DNA of 35,397 bases from Gnetum montanum (taxonomy: Eukaryota; Streptophyta; Gnetopsida; Gnetales; Gnetaceae): contig MNCI01021031.1 of NCBI GenBank assembly GCA_015680685.1, positions 220,718-256,114 on the forward strand, read 5' to 3'. Shown in pieces: positions 19,001 through 30,179 of the stretch (positions within the stretch are counted from its first letter, which is position 1; every line of letters begins with the position of its first letter). The notes under the pieces are model-generated. The model had not been told where the DNA came from. It searched no databases and worked only from the letters and a program-made list of their open reading frames with translations. Both the position numbers and the translations under genes were made by a program.

Positions 19001-20687
19001 AATTCCATTCACAAGTTTAGAGGGCTTTACCAATCTAGTCAGATTAGAATTGGTTGATTGCCCTGACCTGACACAACTTCCGTCCGGCATATGCTCATTG
19101 AGAGGCTTAAGATTCCTGATTGTAAACCGCTGTCGAGAGCTTGTCAGTTTTCCCAGTGATTTGAGAAATCTCACCTCCTTAAAGTTGCTGAACATTTCTG
19201 GGTGTTCGAAGTTAAAGGGTTTCTTGGATGGAAACAACATGCCACAGCATTTAAAATTTCTGAATATCTTTGGGTGCCCTAACATGAGGATCCCCAAAGA
19301 TTTGGCCACTTTGACTTCTCTGGAGGAGTGTTATTTGCAAAATGAGAAAGAGGAGTGTTATTTGGAAAATGAGGAGGAGGAGGAATGGTGTTTTCGGACA
19401 AGTAAGGATCCTGTGGTATCTTTCAAGTTTCCGTCCACCTCATCCTTGAAGAAACTTTATTTGGTTGACAGGCTGTCCTGCAGCAGGACATTGAACGGTG
19501 AAGACAGGCTGTCCCGGCTCAGGACATTGAAAGGTGATATCGATAAGTTGCAGAATCTTGAAGAGCTATGCTTGGACTACTATGATGTCACCCACGTTTT
19601 AGGTGAGATATGCCGGTATACTACAAATTTGAAGAAACTGTGCTTACGCTTTTACTTTATTTCTACAAGTTTACCGGAAGAAATTAGTTTGTTGACTAAG
19701 CTACATACATTGGATTTTCTTAAGTGTTTCAAAGTAAGAGCTTATTCTGCAACTTTCCAGCATCTGGAGAGTTTGTGCACATTGAGAGCAAGTGGCATGA
19801 CAGACTTCACACCTCAGTTGTGCTCTTGTCTAGTCAATCTAGAGGAGTTGGAGTTACAAAATTGCTCGGAAGAAATAGAGAACCTGCCAGAAAACATAAA
19901 TATGTTATCTAAATTAAAAACATTCAAGCTGAACAACTGCCCTGGTCTGAAGAATCTGCCCCAAAACATAACGATGTTATCAGCATTACAAACATTATCT
20001 TTAGCGCATTGCCCCAAGCTAAAGAGTCTGCCCAAAGACATAGGTATGTTGCCTAACCTATTGGCTCTGGTTTTAGCGGATTGCTTGGAGCTCAAGACTC
20101 TGCCGGAAAGTATCGGTAAGTTATCAACATTGGGCGACCTCAGTATCAGCAAAACTCAAATGACAAGTTTGCCTTATAGCTGCAGGAATCTCAGTAATTT
20201 GAGGAATCTGGAATTGGATGGAATTCCCATAATTGAATTTCCGCCCATGTTTTGTTCTGCTCTTCAGAAGTTAGCAGATTTGACTATAAGGAATTGTGTT
20301 GAGTTGATAAGCCTGCCGGATGACCTTTGCATGTTAACTAACTTATTCGCGTTGACCTGTGAAAACATTAAGGTAAAAGCTCTGCCCCAGGATTTCGCAA
20401 ATTTGAAAAGATTATGGTGGTTAGAATTACGTAATTGTGGTGGCTTGCCTGAAGATGCCATGAAAATAATATTACAGTTGAAAAATCTGAAACGTCTAGA
20501 CATTAGTGGCACCAGCGATGCTCTCATTTCCAGATGGAGAAATCTTCAGAGCAATCAGGGCATTGCCCAAACAAATCAAATAAAAGTCGAGGTTGGGAAT
20601 TTAAGGAGGTATTTTTGGAGAAGGGCGCTGCACTTGTGGAAAATGAAATATCATTCTCACCGGCTACAGAAAGAGGGTACTCTTTGA
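16059..20687 (+). CDS. NB-ARC/LRR intracellular immune receptor (NLR), six exons, about 1197 residues
   Basis: Exons, chosen by GT/AG sites and unbroken frame: 16059-16217, 16583-16678, 16882-17159, 17386-17546, 17643-18673, 18819-20687. Plant NLRs detect pathogen effectors in the cell and trigger resistance. Residues 1-85 form a Ser-rich, Pro/Gln-rich lead of unknown type. Residues 86-231 are helical with a hydrophobic segment at 97-115. The NB-ARC domain spans about 232-575: P-loop GLGGMGKTT (261-269), kinase-2 FIFID (338-342), ILITSRD (370-376), GIPILLHLIG in the GLPL place (434-443), AFLDIC (495-500) and VHD in the MHD place (551-553). Exon 6 holds roughly 18-20 leucine-rich repeats (about 636-1143) of the LxxLxxLxLxxCxxLxxLP type and a basic tail. 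No stop interrupts any exon. The last intron has a weak donor (AAG|GTTTGG). Dead relatives of its two ends flank it. Confidence 0.88.
16196..16578 (+). repeat. Three tandem copies of exon 1 end plus intron 1 (125-129 bp each)
   Basis: Units start at about 16196, 16325 and 16450. Each contains the last 22 bases of exon 1 (CCCCAACCAAAGCGCAAGTCAG or a variant), the donor GTAAAAA and the following intron to TTTAAATATTTGTCTG. Three potential donors therefore exist. The first gives the frame used here. Reading on from it into unit 2 meets TAA, so use of the later donors would truncate the protein. Open frames across the array are by-products of the repeat. Confidence 0.92.
17187..17374 (+). repeat. 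94-bp tandem duplication in receptor intron 3
   Basis: TCCCTGAGTCTCTTTGCATT to ATAATACATA occurs at 17187-17280 and 17281-17374 with one visible mismatch (GGTTAAG against GGTTGAG). The near identity points to a recent event. Confidence 0.93.
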
Positions 20688-21120
20688 GAAAGAGGGTACT
20701 CTTCGAGTGTTCGTGGAAGACCTATTCAGTCACTCATCTCAGTGCTCGTAAAAGTGATAATCTTGTGGTAAAGCCCACACATAAATTACAAAATGCAGAT
20801 TGTGAGCGCAAACCTGTGAGCGGCATTGGCCATTAAATCCAAAGGCATTGGGTTCATATCTCAGTTTTTTAAAAAACTTTGTATTATCTATTTCATTGGT
20901 GCTTAATTACTTTGTTGAATATATATTTATTTTCTTTGCAATGGTACTTAGCTATTTCGTTGAAGCTATATTTAAGCCACTTGATTGATTATATATTTAT
21001 TTTCTCTAAAGTGTTACTTAACCACTTTATTGAACCTATGTCTATATTTCATGAAATTAATGTGGTTGTACTTTCACAGGAATGTTAAAGCCACATTCCC
21101 TATGCATTTTACGAAAAAAT
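20688..21120 (+). other. Receptor 3' flank or 3' UTR, duplicated downstream
   Basis: A 19-base phrase spans the stop and is tandemly doubled (AGAAAGAGGGTACTCTTTG then AGAAAGAGGGTACTCTTCG, about 20669-20706). From about 20830 several diverged units of TTGTTGAATCTATATTTATTTTC follow. The whole stretch to CATTCCCTATGCATTTTACG resembles 34860-35222, so it was copied along with the receptor end. No clear poly-A signal could be chosen. Confidence 0.6.
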
Positions 21121-21289
21121 AAGACTTTGCAAAGTGCCATATAGTACATTAAATCAAAATCTTTGGGGTTTCATAGTGCTTCTATTAGTTATTTATATAA
21201 TTTTATAATTACTAGGGGTATTACTAGTAACTTCTACAAAATTGCTATTAGAGCTACAATCTCTTATGGTATAGAGTGCTAGCTTATCA

Positions 21290-21655
21290 AAATACATTAG
21301 GCACAACATATGCATGTGGGAGAGAGGTGTATGCTAAGGTAGATGATGAATGTGACTAGGAAAAACAACTCAACATCTCTCTTAATAGTGAAAGTTTGAG
21401 AATATTAAGAAAAGTTGTCTTAGATAGTTTGGTCATGTGTTAAAAATAGGATGCTCATATTAGAAGAGGTCACCTTATTAAAGTTAAGTGGAACCAAAGG
21501 GGATAGACCAAAACATACTTGGTTTGCTTACATAATGAAAGACATCCAAAATTTGGATATTAATGTTTACTTAATTTGGCTCTTATTAGAAGTAAATGGC
21601 ATAAAAAAGCCACATAGTCAACCTCATGTAGTTGGGATAAGGTTAAGAAAGTGAT
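21290..21655 (+). pseudogene. 3' end remnant of an RTE-type LINE
   Basis: Read with stops and frameshifts, the stretch gives the usual C-terminus of plant RTE-type LINE ORFs: an RML..M.. start, a FGHV block at about 21430, GDRPKHTWFAYIMKDIQNLD at 21502-21561 (compare the usual GRPKKTW...), and a closing CACATAGTCAACCTCATGTA..GGGATAAGG. The last phrase resembles the conserved 3' end of plant RTE LINEs (ACCTAGTGGGATAAGGCTT). The RT body is absent. It is a short, old 5'-truncated copy. No target duplication was found. Confidence 0.6.
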
Positions 21656-23523
21656 CATGATGCAAAGCTTACTAATTACTTTAGAAAAATTTAATAACAT
21701 AAAGAAATCATTCATGAAACTATTTAGACCAAAATACTCTTTGTGTAGTTAATTCATTTTTGTATTTCTCCATCACTTTATTGGATTCTCCTTTCTACTA
21801 GGATTTCTTTGGTTACACATTTCTTTGCATCTTTTAAATGGATGAGCTTTAACAAATACTCTCATTCTGTGAGCATCATGCCTTACATAATAATAAATTG
21901 CTTTTGAACATCATAGTTATTGAAAAGAAACCAAAGGTTAAACAAATAATTATATAATTCACACAAAAAATTTCAAATAGAAATGAAAATGGAAATGGAA
22001 ATACTTAATTACATTCTTGTGAGATAACAAAGGTTCTATAGGATACACAAAATTTCTTTACAAGGGTTTGATATGATCATGATATGTCTCGAAGATTTAT
22101 CCATGTCCCTATTTTAATTAATAGATAGTGAGCTCCTGCACAAGGGTGTGATTGCCATAGACAAATAAGTTAGTGTTTTTATTAAGGATCCTGCTTTGAT
22201 CTATTGCAAATAATTTTTTTTTCTATATGCTTGTTACAACATGTGGTTTAATGCTTTTTGTCTTTTCCTTATTTTCAAATCTTTAAAACTCAAATTTAAA
22301 TCTTGATCTAAGAAATAAAAACATATATAAAATAAAGGGAAAAGGGGCCAATGTCATTGCCAGTAGTATATCTATTATATTCATCATATTTCAAAACTCC
22401 AAAACTATCTATTTTAGACATATGAAATTCAATAATAATAACATCAATTGTAGATTTACCATTCTTTAGCAAATCTATAACTTTGTTCTCTTTTAACATG
22501 TTACAACTAAATAATTTAGAACTCATTATGCACCATGACAAACTATACTATGGAAAATTAACTATCAACAATAATTTACTAAAAACCAAAAAATCAAAAC
22601 AAATAAACAAATAAATATAAAGTACCTCTATATTCACAAGTCATTGGTAGCATTTTAAACAACATTAAGCATACACAATTATCATTAATGATAAGAGCAT
22701 GCATTTGTTTAGGACAATATCAAAACTATTTGTAAATCCTATACAACAAGGTGTTAATGGTGAAACTTTTAACTTGGAAGCCTAGGTCATAGGTTCAATT
22801 TTAGTGAGCAACTCAACATTATGCACAAAAAGTTAGCAATTTTTATAAACCAACTCCAAGAGTAAAAGATCAATAAATTTAATCATTCACATCCTATGCT
22901 AAAATTAATTATCATCTTATGGATAACTATTCATATAAAAACCAAAACTTTGAAAAGGTTCCTAAACCATCTTTGATGTATCCCTAGGCATGTTATTTCA
23001 CTTTCAGTGTTTATAAGCAAGTCAATGCAAAGTGACTACGTGCCCATTTGTTCATTCCCATACACTATTATACCACAAAGTTCATCAATCATTAGTCGTA
23101 TAGTAATCATCATTACTTTTTCAAAGCATGAATAATGCATATGATATGTAATCGTTACATCCAATATGTAATAACGGTTATCATTGATGGTCTATTACTC
23201 TTTTTCACAAGCAGGTGTCAGGTTTTGAGTTAATAGATAAATGGAAGTCTAATATCTTTTGAAGTAGTTAAACTTAGGCTTGAATTTGACTTACCATTTG
23301 AGAAAAAAATAGATATTACCATATAATCATGGGCATAATAGGTTAATGCACACATTGAAGAAAATGACAAACACTTTGACTGTGTATGCCCCTTTTCTCT
23401 CCCATTTTGAAATTGGGTTCATTAGGCATTACCCCAATAGAGCCTAGGTAGGTGAATTTGAGCCTTCCCTACGCTACCCACTTTGTTTATCTAATGAAAT
23501 TAGGACCATAGGTACTGCTGAAA
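21656..23523. other. AT-rich spacer, no recognised gene
   Basis: No coding signal, RNA gene or clear repeat end was seen. Short open frames (for example about 22308-22541 minus) have no family motif. The stretch before 23528 is the left target flank of element C. Confidence 0.5.
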
Positions 23524-23528
23524 AGCTC

Positions 23529-24362
23529 TAATGAGTGGTGAGGTACCCCTACACTCAACCATATGAATACAAGCGTTCACGCGTGATTCGGTTGAACTCC
23601 AAGGACTAAGTGCTTATGCGTCTTCACAAAACAAGGGTGGGTTAGGCGATCGTTATCTTCCCAAGCTTACTTGTATGGCATGATTATATGGTTAAGTAAA
23701 CTTGAGGTATGTGATTTTTATGGTTTTTATGTTTTATGTTTTTGGTGCTTAAAATAGAGAAATGAAATAATTTAATAACTAATTTGATTTAACTAAACAA
23801 CTATGCTCTAACTAATCTTAACACTAGCATCCGTTCCCACTCTCCGTACACATCCTGAACCAGTGTAACACTACTAGGATTACCAAATGCTAGTCATTAC
23901 TGGATTACCAAGTGTTCCACGTATGCTCGAAGTGGTCGTACTGAGTGTGCTTACTTGTTGAAAATTAACAAATCAATAACAACTACCAATTAACTATGAA
24001 AGCATTAAATAACTGTAAATAACATTAAATGCAATAAATAAGCTATTTAGAATGTTGCAAGGTTTATCACAAAGTTCGTCTTTATTTTTGGACACAAGGT
24101 GTGCTCAAGTACACAATGCTCGAATAAAGATTCATTCACTTTATGACTCCTATTGCGGACACTCAAAAATAATTCTAACTCTGGAAAGGAAAAATTGCAA
24201 GAGTTCGGGTAAGGGATTAAGAAACTAACTATTACCAAACCAAGTGCCCCGGTCTCTTATTTATAGGCAACGAGATAGGTTTCGACATCGAATGTCTAAT
24301 ATCGCTTAGCAAGCTTCGATATCATGGATGTGATATCACGGACCCGATATCGCAACTCATCA
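23529..24362 (-). repeat. Element C 3' LTR (834 bp)
   Basis: It runs from TAATGAG (TG changed to TA at the terminus) to ACTCATCA on the plus strand. A TATA box lies on the minus strand at 24258-24265 and four ATATC palindrome copies follow to the LTR end. Next to the LTR, inside the element, is a short purine run on the minus strand (ATGGGGGTA, 24363-24371) that may be what is left of the polypurine tract. Confidence 0.9.
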
Positions 24363-25535
24363 TACCCCCATGACTGAATGAAAACTCATCCTCAAGTTCC
24401 TTACAAAATATTGGGAAGGTATGGAATTATTGACTGTACGACAATCTGACAGTGACATGGAATGCCAGACTCAAAGTGCCCGGTGAATGGATCGAAAAAC
24501 ATATTACAACATTGGTGTTCATAACCATTATGGTGAACACTGTACATAGATGACATCTAGACCTTTATTTGACAACTTGGAAATAGAGAGAGAGAGAAAA
24601 GAAAATGAGGCACGTTGCTGCCGATGTCAAAATTGTACACACCGTTGTTCATCCATGGCCATATGATGAAGCATGTTCCTTGCATGAATGCTCCAACTCT
24701 AATCCATCCTAAGTGCTCCCTTCTATCCCAGTCCATTATTCGTGTAATCGCCATCTGCACATACAAGACAATCACGACTTAGCAAGGATAGATAAGACAT
24801 AATGCAATTGATACCTTGCCTCGATATAAAGCACATTGGCTAGGTTGTGGGTATGCCAAATACTGGGTTAGAGGTTTGTAACTAATAACTACCCAAGGTG
24901 TAGGGGTGAGATAAGTAATGGAAAAATTTGTGACAGGGCCCCCATGACTAAGAGCGAACCTTTGGTAGCAATAGGATGGAAAACGAAAAACAAGGAAGAT
25001 TAGAGGAAGAAGAACGGTAAAGCCAATAAAACAAAAATGGACGTTATGGATGTGGTGAAATAGAAATGATTAATTGCAAGAAATGTTTAAGGGAAATAAC
25101 TTAACAATTGCAACATAAAGGAATGCCAGTGGGNTGACTAATCCATCCCTCTGAAGCAGTAAGAATGCTTTTACAAAGCAACTACCATTCCAATAAGAAA
25201 AGAATAGAAGAGCAAGAAGTGAGAAAGGGCCTTAGTTAGAGGGAATTTTCAAGCATGGGTAACATGTATTTCCAGTGTCATAACCAGTGCTTATAACCCA
25301 TATTTCATTATTATGTCTAAGGGGTGTACTTTGAATTCCCACCAGCTTTTTTTTTTGTGAGAACCACACCATGCAAAGACTAATTTGATTTAATTAACTT
25401 CCTGATATTTGGTCAAGAGCAGAATGACAGAAGACTTTATGAAAAACATCCAAGTACCTAAGAGAATAGCCAGCACAAATGCGTTGAAGCCCCTTGAGGC
25501 CACACCCTTTTCCATCTAATTGAATCTTTCCTTAG
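24363..25535. other. Element C 3' internal region, no recognised frame
   Basis: This lies between the 3' LTR and the solo LTR. It holds a (GA)n run at about 24583-24600, a T-run at about 25347-25358, and a single N at 25134. No coding motif is seen. In Athila-type elements this position can carry an extra frame, but none is recognisable here. Confidence 0.5.
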
Positions 25536-26470
25536 TGATGGGATGCGATATCACATGAGCCGCGATATCGCATACACGATATCGCAGTCCGTCACCATAT
25601 CTATAAATAAGAGGTGGCACTCCCCTTATTCCTCATCCTAGGCTTAAAGTAACGAAACTCTAGTAGATTGATTACTCCAGAGATAGATTATTTTCCATGT
25701 GCCCACAGTAGGAGTCCCCAAGTGAATGGATCTTTATTTGAGTAGCTTTGTACTTGAACGCAAATTGTGTACGACAATAAAGACGAGCTTTGTGGATAAA
25801 CCTTACAGTACATGGAATAGGTTTATTATATGTTATCTCCTTCTTGTTATTTATTACCTACATTAGCATGATATGAGTACAACTTGATTATGAGCATTTA
25901 CGAATGTGTACGGTTAGTCAAGGAATCGATTGCTCATCGTGATTAGTCTCTCTCACCCTTATCTCCTAGAACGCGGGATAGGTACGACTTGGTTACGAGC
26001 ATTCAAGGATGTGTACGGTTAGCCAAGGAACATATGCTTATCATGCTTAGGTTAGTTAAGTGCCTCAGTACAACCACTTCGAGCAGGTGCATTACATGTG
26101 GGATCCTAGTAACAATTAGCGTTTGGTAACCACGATTGCATAGTTCAAGGTGTGTATGGTAAGTGGGAACGGATGCTGATGCTAGGTAATTTAGACTTAG
26201 TGCTTTAGTTAGAGTTAGTCTTAGTTTCTCAACCCTTTCCTCGTAGCACAGAAGACATAAAACATAAAAGATCAAAAAAATCATATACCTCAGACTTGCT
26301 TAACCATACTCCGTGACACATACAAGTAAGTTTGGGAAGACAACGATTAATTAACCCCAAGTGTTCCATGGGGCGTGTAGGCATTTAGTCTACGAAGTTC
26401 GACCGGATCGTGCGTGAAATGCTCGTATTCGTATGGTTGAGTGTAGTGATACCCGCCACTCATCACTTAG
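25531..26470 (+). mobile_element. Solo LTR inside element C, target duplication CTTAG
   Basis: CTTAG at 25531-25535 and 26466-26470 brackets an LTR of 930 bases (25536-26465), TGATGGGATGCG to CACTCATCA, in plus orientation, opposite to its host. It has three GATATC copies in U3, a TATA box TATAAATA (25612-25619) and AATAAA (25776-25781). Its R/U5 resembles LTR A, with a doubled GTGTACGGTTAG..CAAGGAA segment. No primer site follows, so it is a solo LTR left by recombination between two LTRs. Confidence 0.93.
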
Positions 26471-26957
26471 TTTGAAGAATACTAAGCCACCAATTCATTA
26501 ACAAGTTTACTTAGAGAAAGGGACAGTACATTTCCAAAACAAAGGGAGAACATAGAGTTTGAATGAATAGATGACATGGACTCATTGCCTGTTTTATCAA
26601 AAGAACCATATCTTCGCATCAACATTGAAAGTCAAAGGTAAAAACCAAACATTAGCAATCAACACCATTAAAATCCAACCCACTATCTTGAGCACTTATT
26701 ATGTGACAAGTAGGAATAAATCAAAAAAAGAAATAGTAAAGATGTTAACGATGGTGTAAAAAAAATAAGTAAAAATGAAAAAATGAGTAAAACAAAAAAA
26801 AACAAAGGAAACTGAGGGCTGAGAATGGTTAGCATTGGTGGCCATCTCCCCCACAACTGAGTTGGAAGGAGGAGATCTAAAATAATGAGCAAGGTTGTCC
26901 ATTAACAGAGGTAGTGTTAGTACTGGCCGTTTTAAGCTCATGGAAGGGTTTGGTTTG

Positions 26958-27236
26958 TTAAATGTTGACTAATAATTTTCTATCCAGGCTTTCAAGTTTG
27001 TAGATCATCATGGCACCAAAAGGAAAAGTTTCATGAATAATATAAGATCCTTCCCATAGCATTTGAAATTTAGTTCGTTGTGGCACATCTGTGGGATTCC
27101 AATAAAGAACCTTATCTCCCCGTTGGTATTTGAATTTCCTAATCCTTAGGTCATGACTTTGTTTATTAAAGGCCTTGTGTAGTTCATTGGATGATAGGGC
27201 AGCTAATTGATTTTTATCTAGCAAGTTGAGGTTCAT
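26958..27236 (-). pseudogene. Element C integrase C-terminal part
   Basis: A 92-residue frame with the C-terminal module seen after Ty3/Gypsy integrase cores: KFKYQRGDKVLYWNP, then TKFQMLWEGSYIIHETFPFG and IYKLESLDRK. This SH3-like module takes part in DNA binding. It is separated from the core by stops between 27237 and 27500, where the reading (for example SIACDLKLDLNLEQKERLM) can be followed in pieces. Confidence 0.75.
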
Positions 27237-27500
27237 TAACCGTTCTTTCTGTTCTAGATTAAGGTCAAGCTTGAGGTCACATGCTATGGATAGTGTATGG
27301 AGCTCAGCTTAGATATGAAGTGTTGAAAGTTTACCGTACACTAACTCATAGGGAGAGTAGCCTATAGGGAGTTTCAATGTGGAGTGGTATGCCCAAAGAG
27401 TATCATTCAGTTTGGTGCTCCAATCTTGCCTATATTTGCTAATGGTTTATGTCAATATTTTTGTGATCTCCCTATTGGTGACTTCAGCTTAACCATTCGC

Positions 27501-27890
27501 TTAAGGATAATATGATGTACTCAGCTTATGCTCAACTCGTAAGCGTTGCATCAACTTTTGAAAAGTCACACTTGTAAAATGTGTACCATTGTTAGAAATA
27601 AGTGCATGAGGCACACCAAACCTATTTACGATTTTTTGTTGAATAAATCGTGCAACGGTAGATGATGTACAGTCCATAATAGTGGCTGCTTCTGCCCACT
27701 TTATAAAATAATCTTTAGCAACAATGATGTATGCTTTTCCATTGGACATCAATGTAATAAGCCCCATAAAATCAATTCCCCATATGTCAAAGGGTTCTAA
27801 AGGTTGAATCCATTGTTGTGGACCCTCCATTCTAGCAATTATTCCCATTGCATTGGTAGCGCTCACAATATTGGACGAAATGATGAGCAT
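27501..27890 (-). pseudogene. Element C integrase catalytic core
   Basis: The core reads PFDIWGIDFMG (first Asp), VAKDYFIKWAEA, FIQQKIVNRFGVPHALIS and then NNGTHF where the family has DNGTHF, so the second catalytic Asp is Asn (codon at 27591-27593). The third acidic residue lies beyond the frame end, where a stop follows YYP. Before the core, in another frame, GYYWPTMF and DAHHFVQYCERYQCNGN (about 27840-27930) recall the zinc-binding N-terminus of integrase. The enzyme would insert element DNA into the host genome; this copy is inactive. Confidence 0.85.
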
Positions 27891-28104
27891 CCTAGAACAT
27901 TGTAGGCCAATAATATCCTACAAGAGAGATTTTAATGGTTGTTCATCTCCCAGTGTAATGAACCCGGCAAGGGCCCTTATGAGCATCTTGGAAAACTTGC
28001 AGTTGATCTACATCAGGAACATACCATCAGACCAAGCCATCAGAGCATACCTTATAAAGGTGCCCATTGATTTCCATGAAATATTTGGCTTAGTGAAGAA
28101 ACTA

Positions 28105-28698
28105 TTATTTCTTTTTAATGTCTAGCCCTTGTGGTGTTTCTTGTTTGAGGAGATAGGTAAGAATGCTACTATACCAATTTGTCTCTATGGTTAATAGATT
28201 GTTTACTACACCTGCAAAGAGTAATTCATCAGGGAAGTAGTCAAAAATTGGATATTCATCCTCTTTGTTGTCCCATTGTAACCAAGATAAATGATCAATG
28301 ACAACATTCTTAATGCCTTTACAATCGATCATCATAAGATCGAACTCTTGTAAGATCACAAGCCATTGTATGATACAAGGGCTCACCATTGGTTTATTCA
28401 TTAGGAACTGTATTGCACTATGATCCATATGTACAAATATCTTATAGCCTAATACATAGTGCCTAAATTTTTCTAGTGCAAATACCACAACCATTTTCTT
28501 TTTTTCTATTATAGTGTAGTTGAGTTGTGCACTAGCAATACTTCGACTTGCACAATGAATGTAATAGGGATGTTTTTGGTCATCTAACTGTGTAAGTACA
28601 ACTACTAAAGCAAATTTGGATGCGTCAGTGATTAAGTGGAATGGTTTGAACCAATCAAAAGCTTGTAGAATAGGTGTTTCTATGAGCTTTTGTTTCAA
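28105..28698 (-). pseudogene. Element C RNase H domain
   Basis: A 197-residue frame holding the Ty3/Gypsy RNase H: FHLITDASKFALVVVLTQ (first Asp), YTIIEKKKMVVVFALEKFRH (Glu) and GYKIFVHMDHSAIQFLM (Asp). A tail of about 80 residues leads toward integrase. RNase H removes RNA from the RNA/DNA hybrid. The frame itself is open, but its neighbours on both sides are broken. Confidence 0.85.
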
Positions 28699-30031
28699 GC
28701 TTTGGAAGGCTAGCTCACATTCCTTGGTCCATTCAAAGGGTACATCCTTCTTTGTTANCGAGCTTTTGTTTCAAGCTTTAGAAGGCTAGCTCACATTCCT
28801 TGGTCCATTCAAAGGGTACATCCTTCTTTGTTAATTCTACCAATGATTTTGCAATCCTTGAAAAGTTCTCAATGAAGTGTCTATAATAGCTAGTATGCCC
28901 AAGGAATGACTAGATATCTTTGATAGTTTCAGGTTGACGAGTGATTCCTTGGATGACTTTAATCTTTTCAGGATCTACCTCTATCCCTGTTTGTGAAATC
29001 TTATGCCCTAACAAAATTCCTTTTTGATCCATTAAATGACTTTTTTGCCAATTAAGCCTTAAGTTGGTTTCAACACATNCTTTTTGATCCATTAAATGAC
29101 TTTTTTGCCAATTAAGCCTTAAGTTGGTTTCAACACATCATTTCAGTACTTGCTCTAATCGGTCCAATGCTTGTTCGAAGTTTGCTCCATAGGTGGAGAA
29201 ATCGTCCATAAAGACCTCCACACCATTCCCTATTTGCTGCTAAAATATACTTAGAAATAGACGTTGAAATGTTGCTAGGGCATTATACAAGCCAAACGAC
29301 ATCTGCCTATATGCAAATGTCCCCCAAGGACTCGTGAATGTAGTTTTGGCTTGGTCTTCTGGTGCTATTTGAATTTGATTATACCCATTGTAACCATCTA
29401 GAAAACTATAATAATAATGCCCTACAATGATATCTAAGACTTGGTTGATGAAAGGCAATGGAAAATGGTCTTTAAATGTTGCCATGTTCAATAGCCTAAA
29501 ATCTATACATACCCTCCATTTACCTCCCTTTTTAGGCACAATGACTAACAAACTAACCCATTCATTGTCAACAATGGGGTAGACAAACCCAGCTTTTAGA
29601 AGTTGTTCAATTTGTTCTTTAACCACTTGCTTAAGCTTTGGGTTTAGTCACCTTTGCAGATATCATCGAGGCTTTATAGAGGGGTTAATGTAAATTCTAT
29701 GTTGGCATATCCTAAGATCTATTTTGGTTAATTTGGGATATGACCAAGTGAAGGCTTTCGACCAATTATTTACCATCTTCAACAGTTTTTCTTTTTGTTG
29801 AGGAGCAAGCTTAGCATTGATGATTACCAGTTTTCCATTTTTGAGAAATGTATACTCCATACCAGTGGGCAAAAATTTTAACTCGAGGGGATCTTGCTTA
29901 AAGTCGACAGGGATTTTTAACTTTTCCCAGTTGATATTTTCAATGTCAAGACTTGGAAGTTGACGATGGACTTGCTCTAATGTGTCTATGCTATCGATGT
30001 AGGTGCAAGTCAAGCTCTTAGTTGGTTCCAT
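28699..30031 (-). pseudogene. Element C reverse transcriptase
   Basis: In order, 30031-29663 gives the linker and the start of the domain (WSYPKLTKIDLRICQHRIYI). After a shift, 29626-29240 gives AGFVYPIVDNEWVSLLVIVP, GKWRVCIDFRLLNMATFKDH, FSFLDG-like YSFLDGYNGYNQIQIAPEDQ and FAYRQMSFGLYNALATFQR. After a TAG the catalytic FMDD follows (29201-29212). The thumb and connection run on in pieces to 28699 (GILLGHKISQTGIEVDPEKI). The enzyme copies the element RNA into DNA. Single Ns at 29079 and 28758 lie in this domain with duplicated flanks (see findings). Confidence 0.88.
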
Positions 30032-30179
30032 GCATATAGTTGAACTGCTCTCTTAGTTAACTGTCCGCCAATGGGTGCCTTCCTATCTTGTGGCTGCTGC
30101 ATATAGGCATTTTTATATGTTAGTTATTTGTGCACACTAGTTGCATGTAGGCAATATTAAGTGTTGTACAAACTAAGTC

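Noticed and set aside
17650-20527. Minus-strand frames at 17650-17994, 18040-18273, 18788-19309, 19814-20152 and 20264-20527
   Set aside because: They are shadows of the NB-ARC and LRR exons on the other strand, with no motifs of their own.
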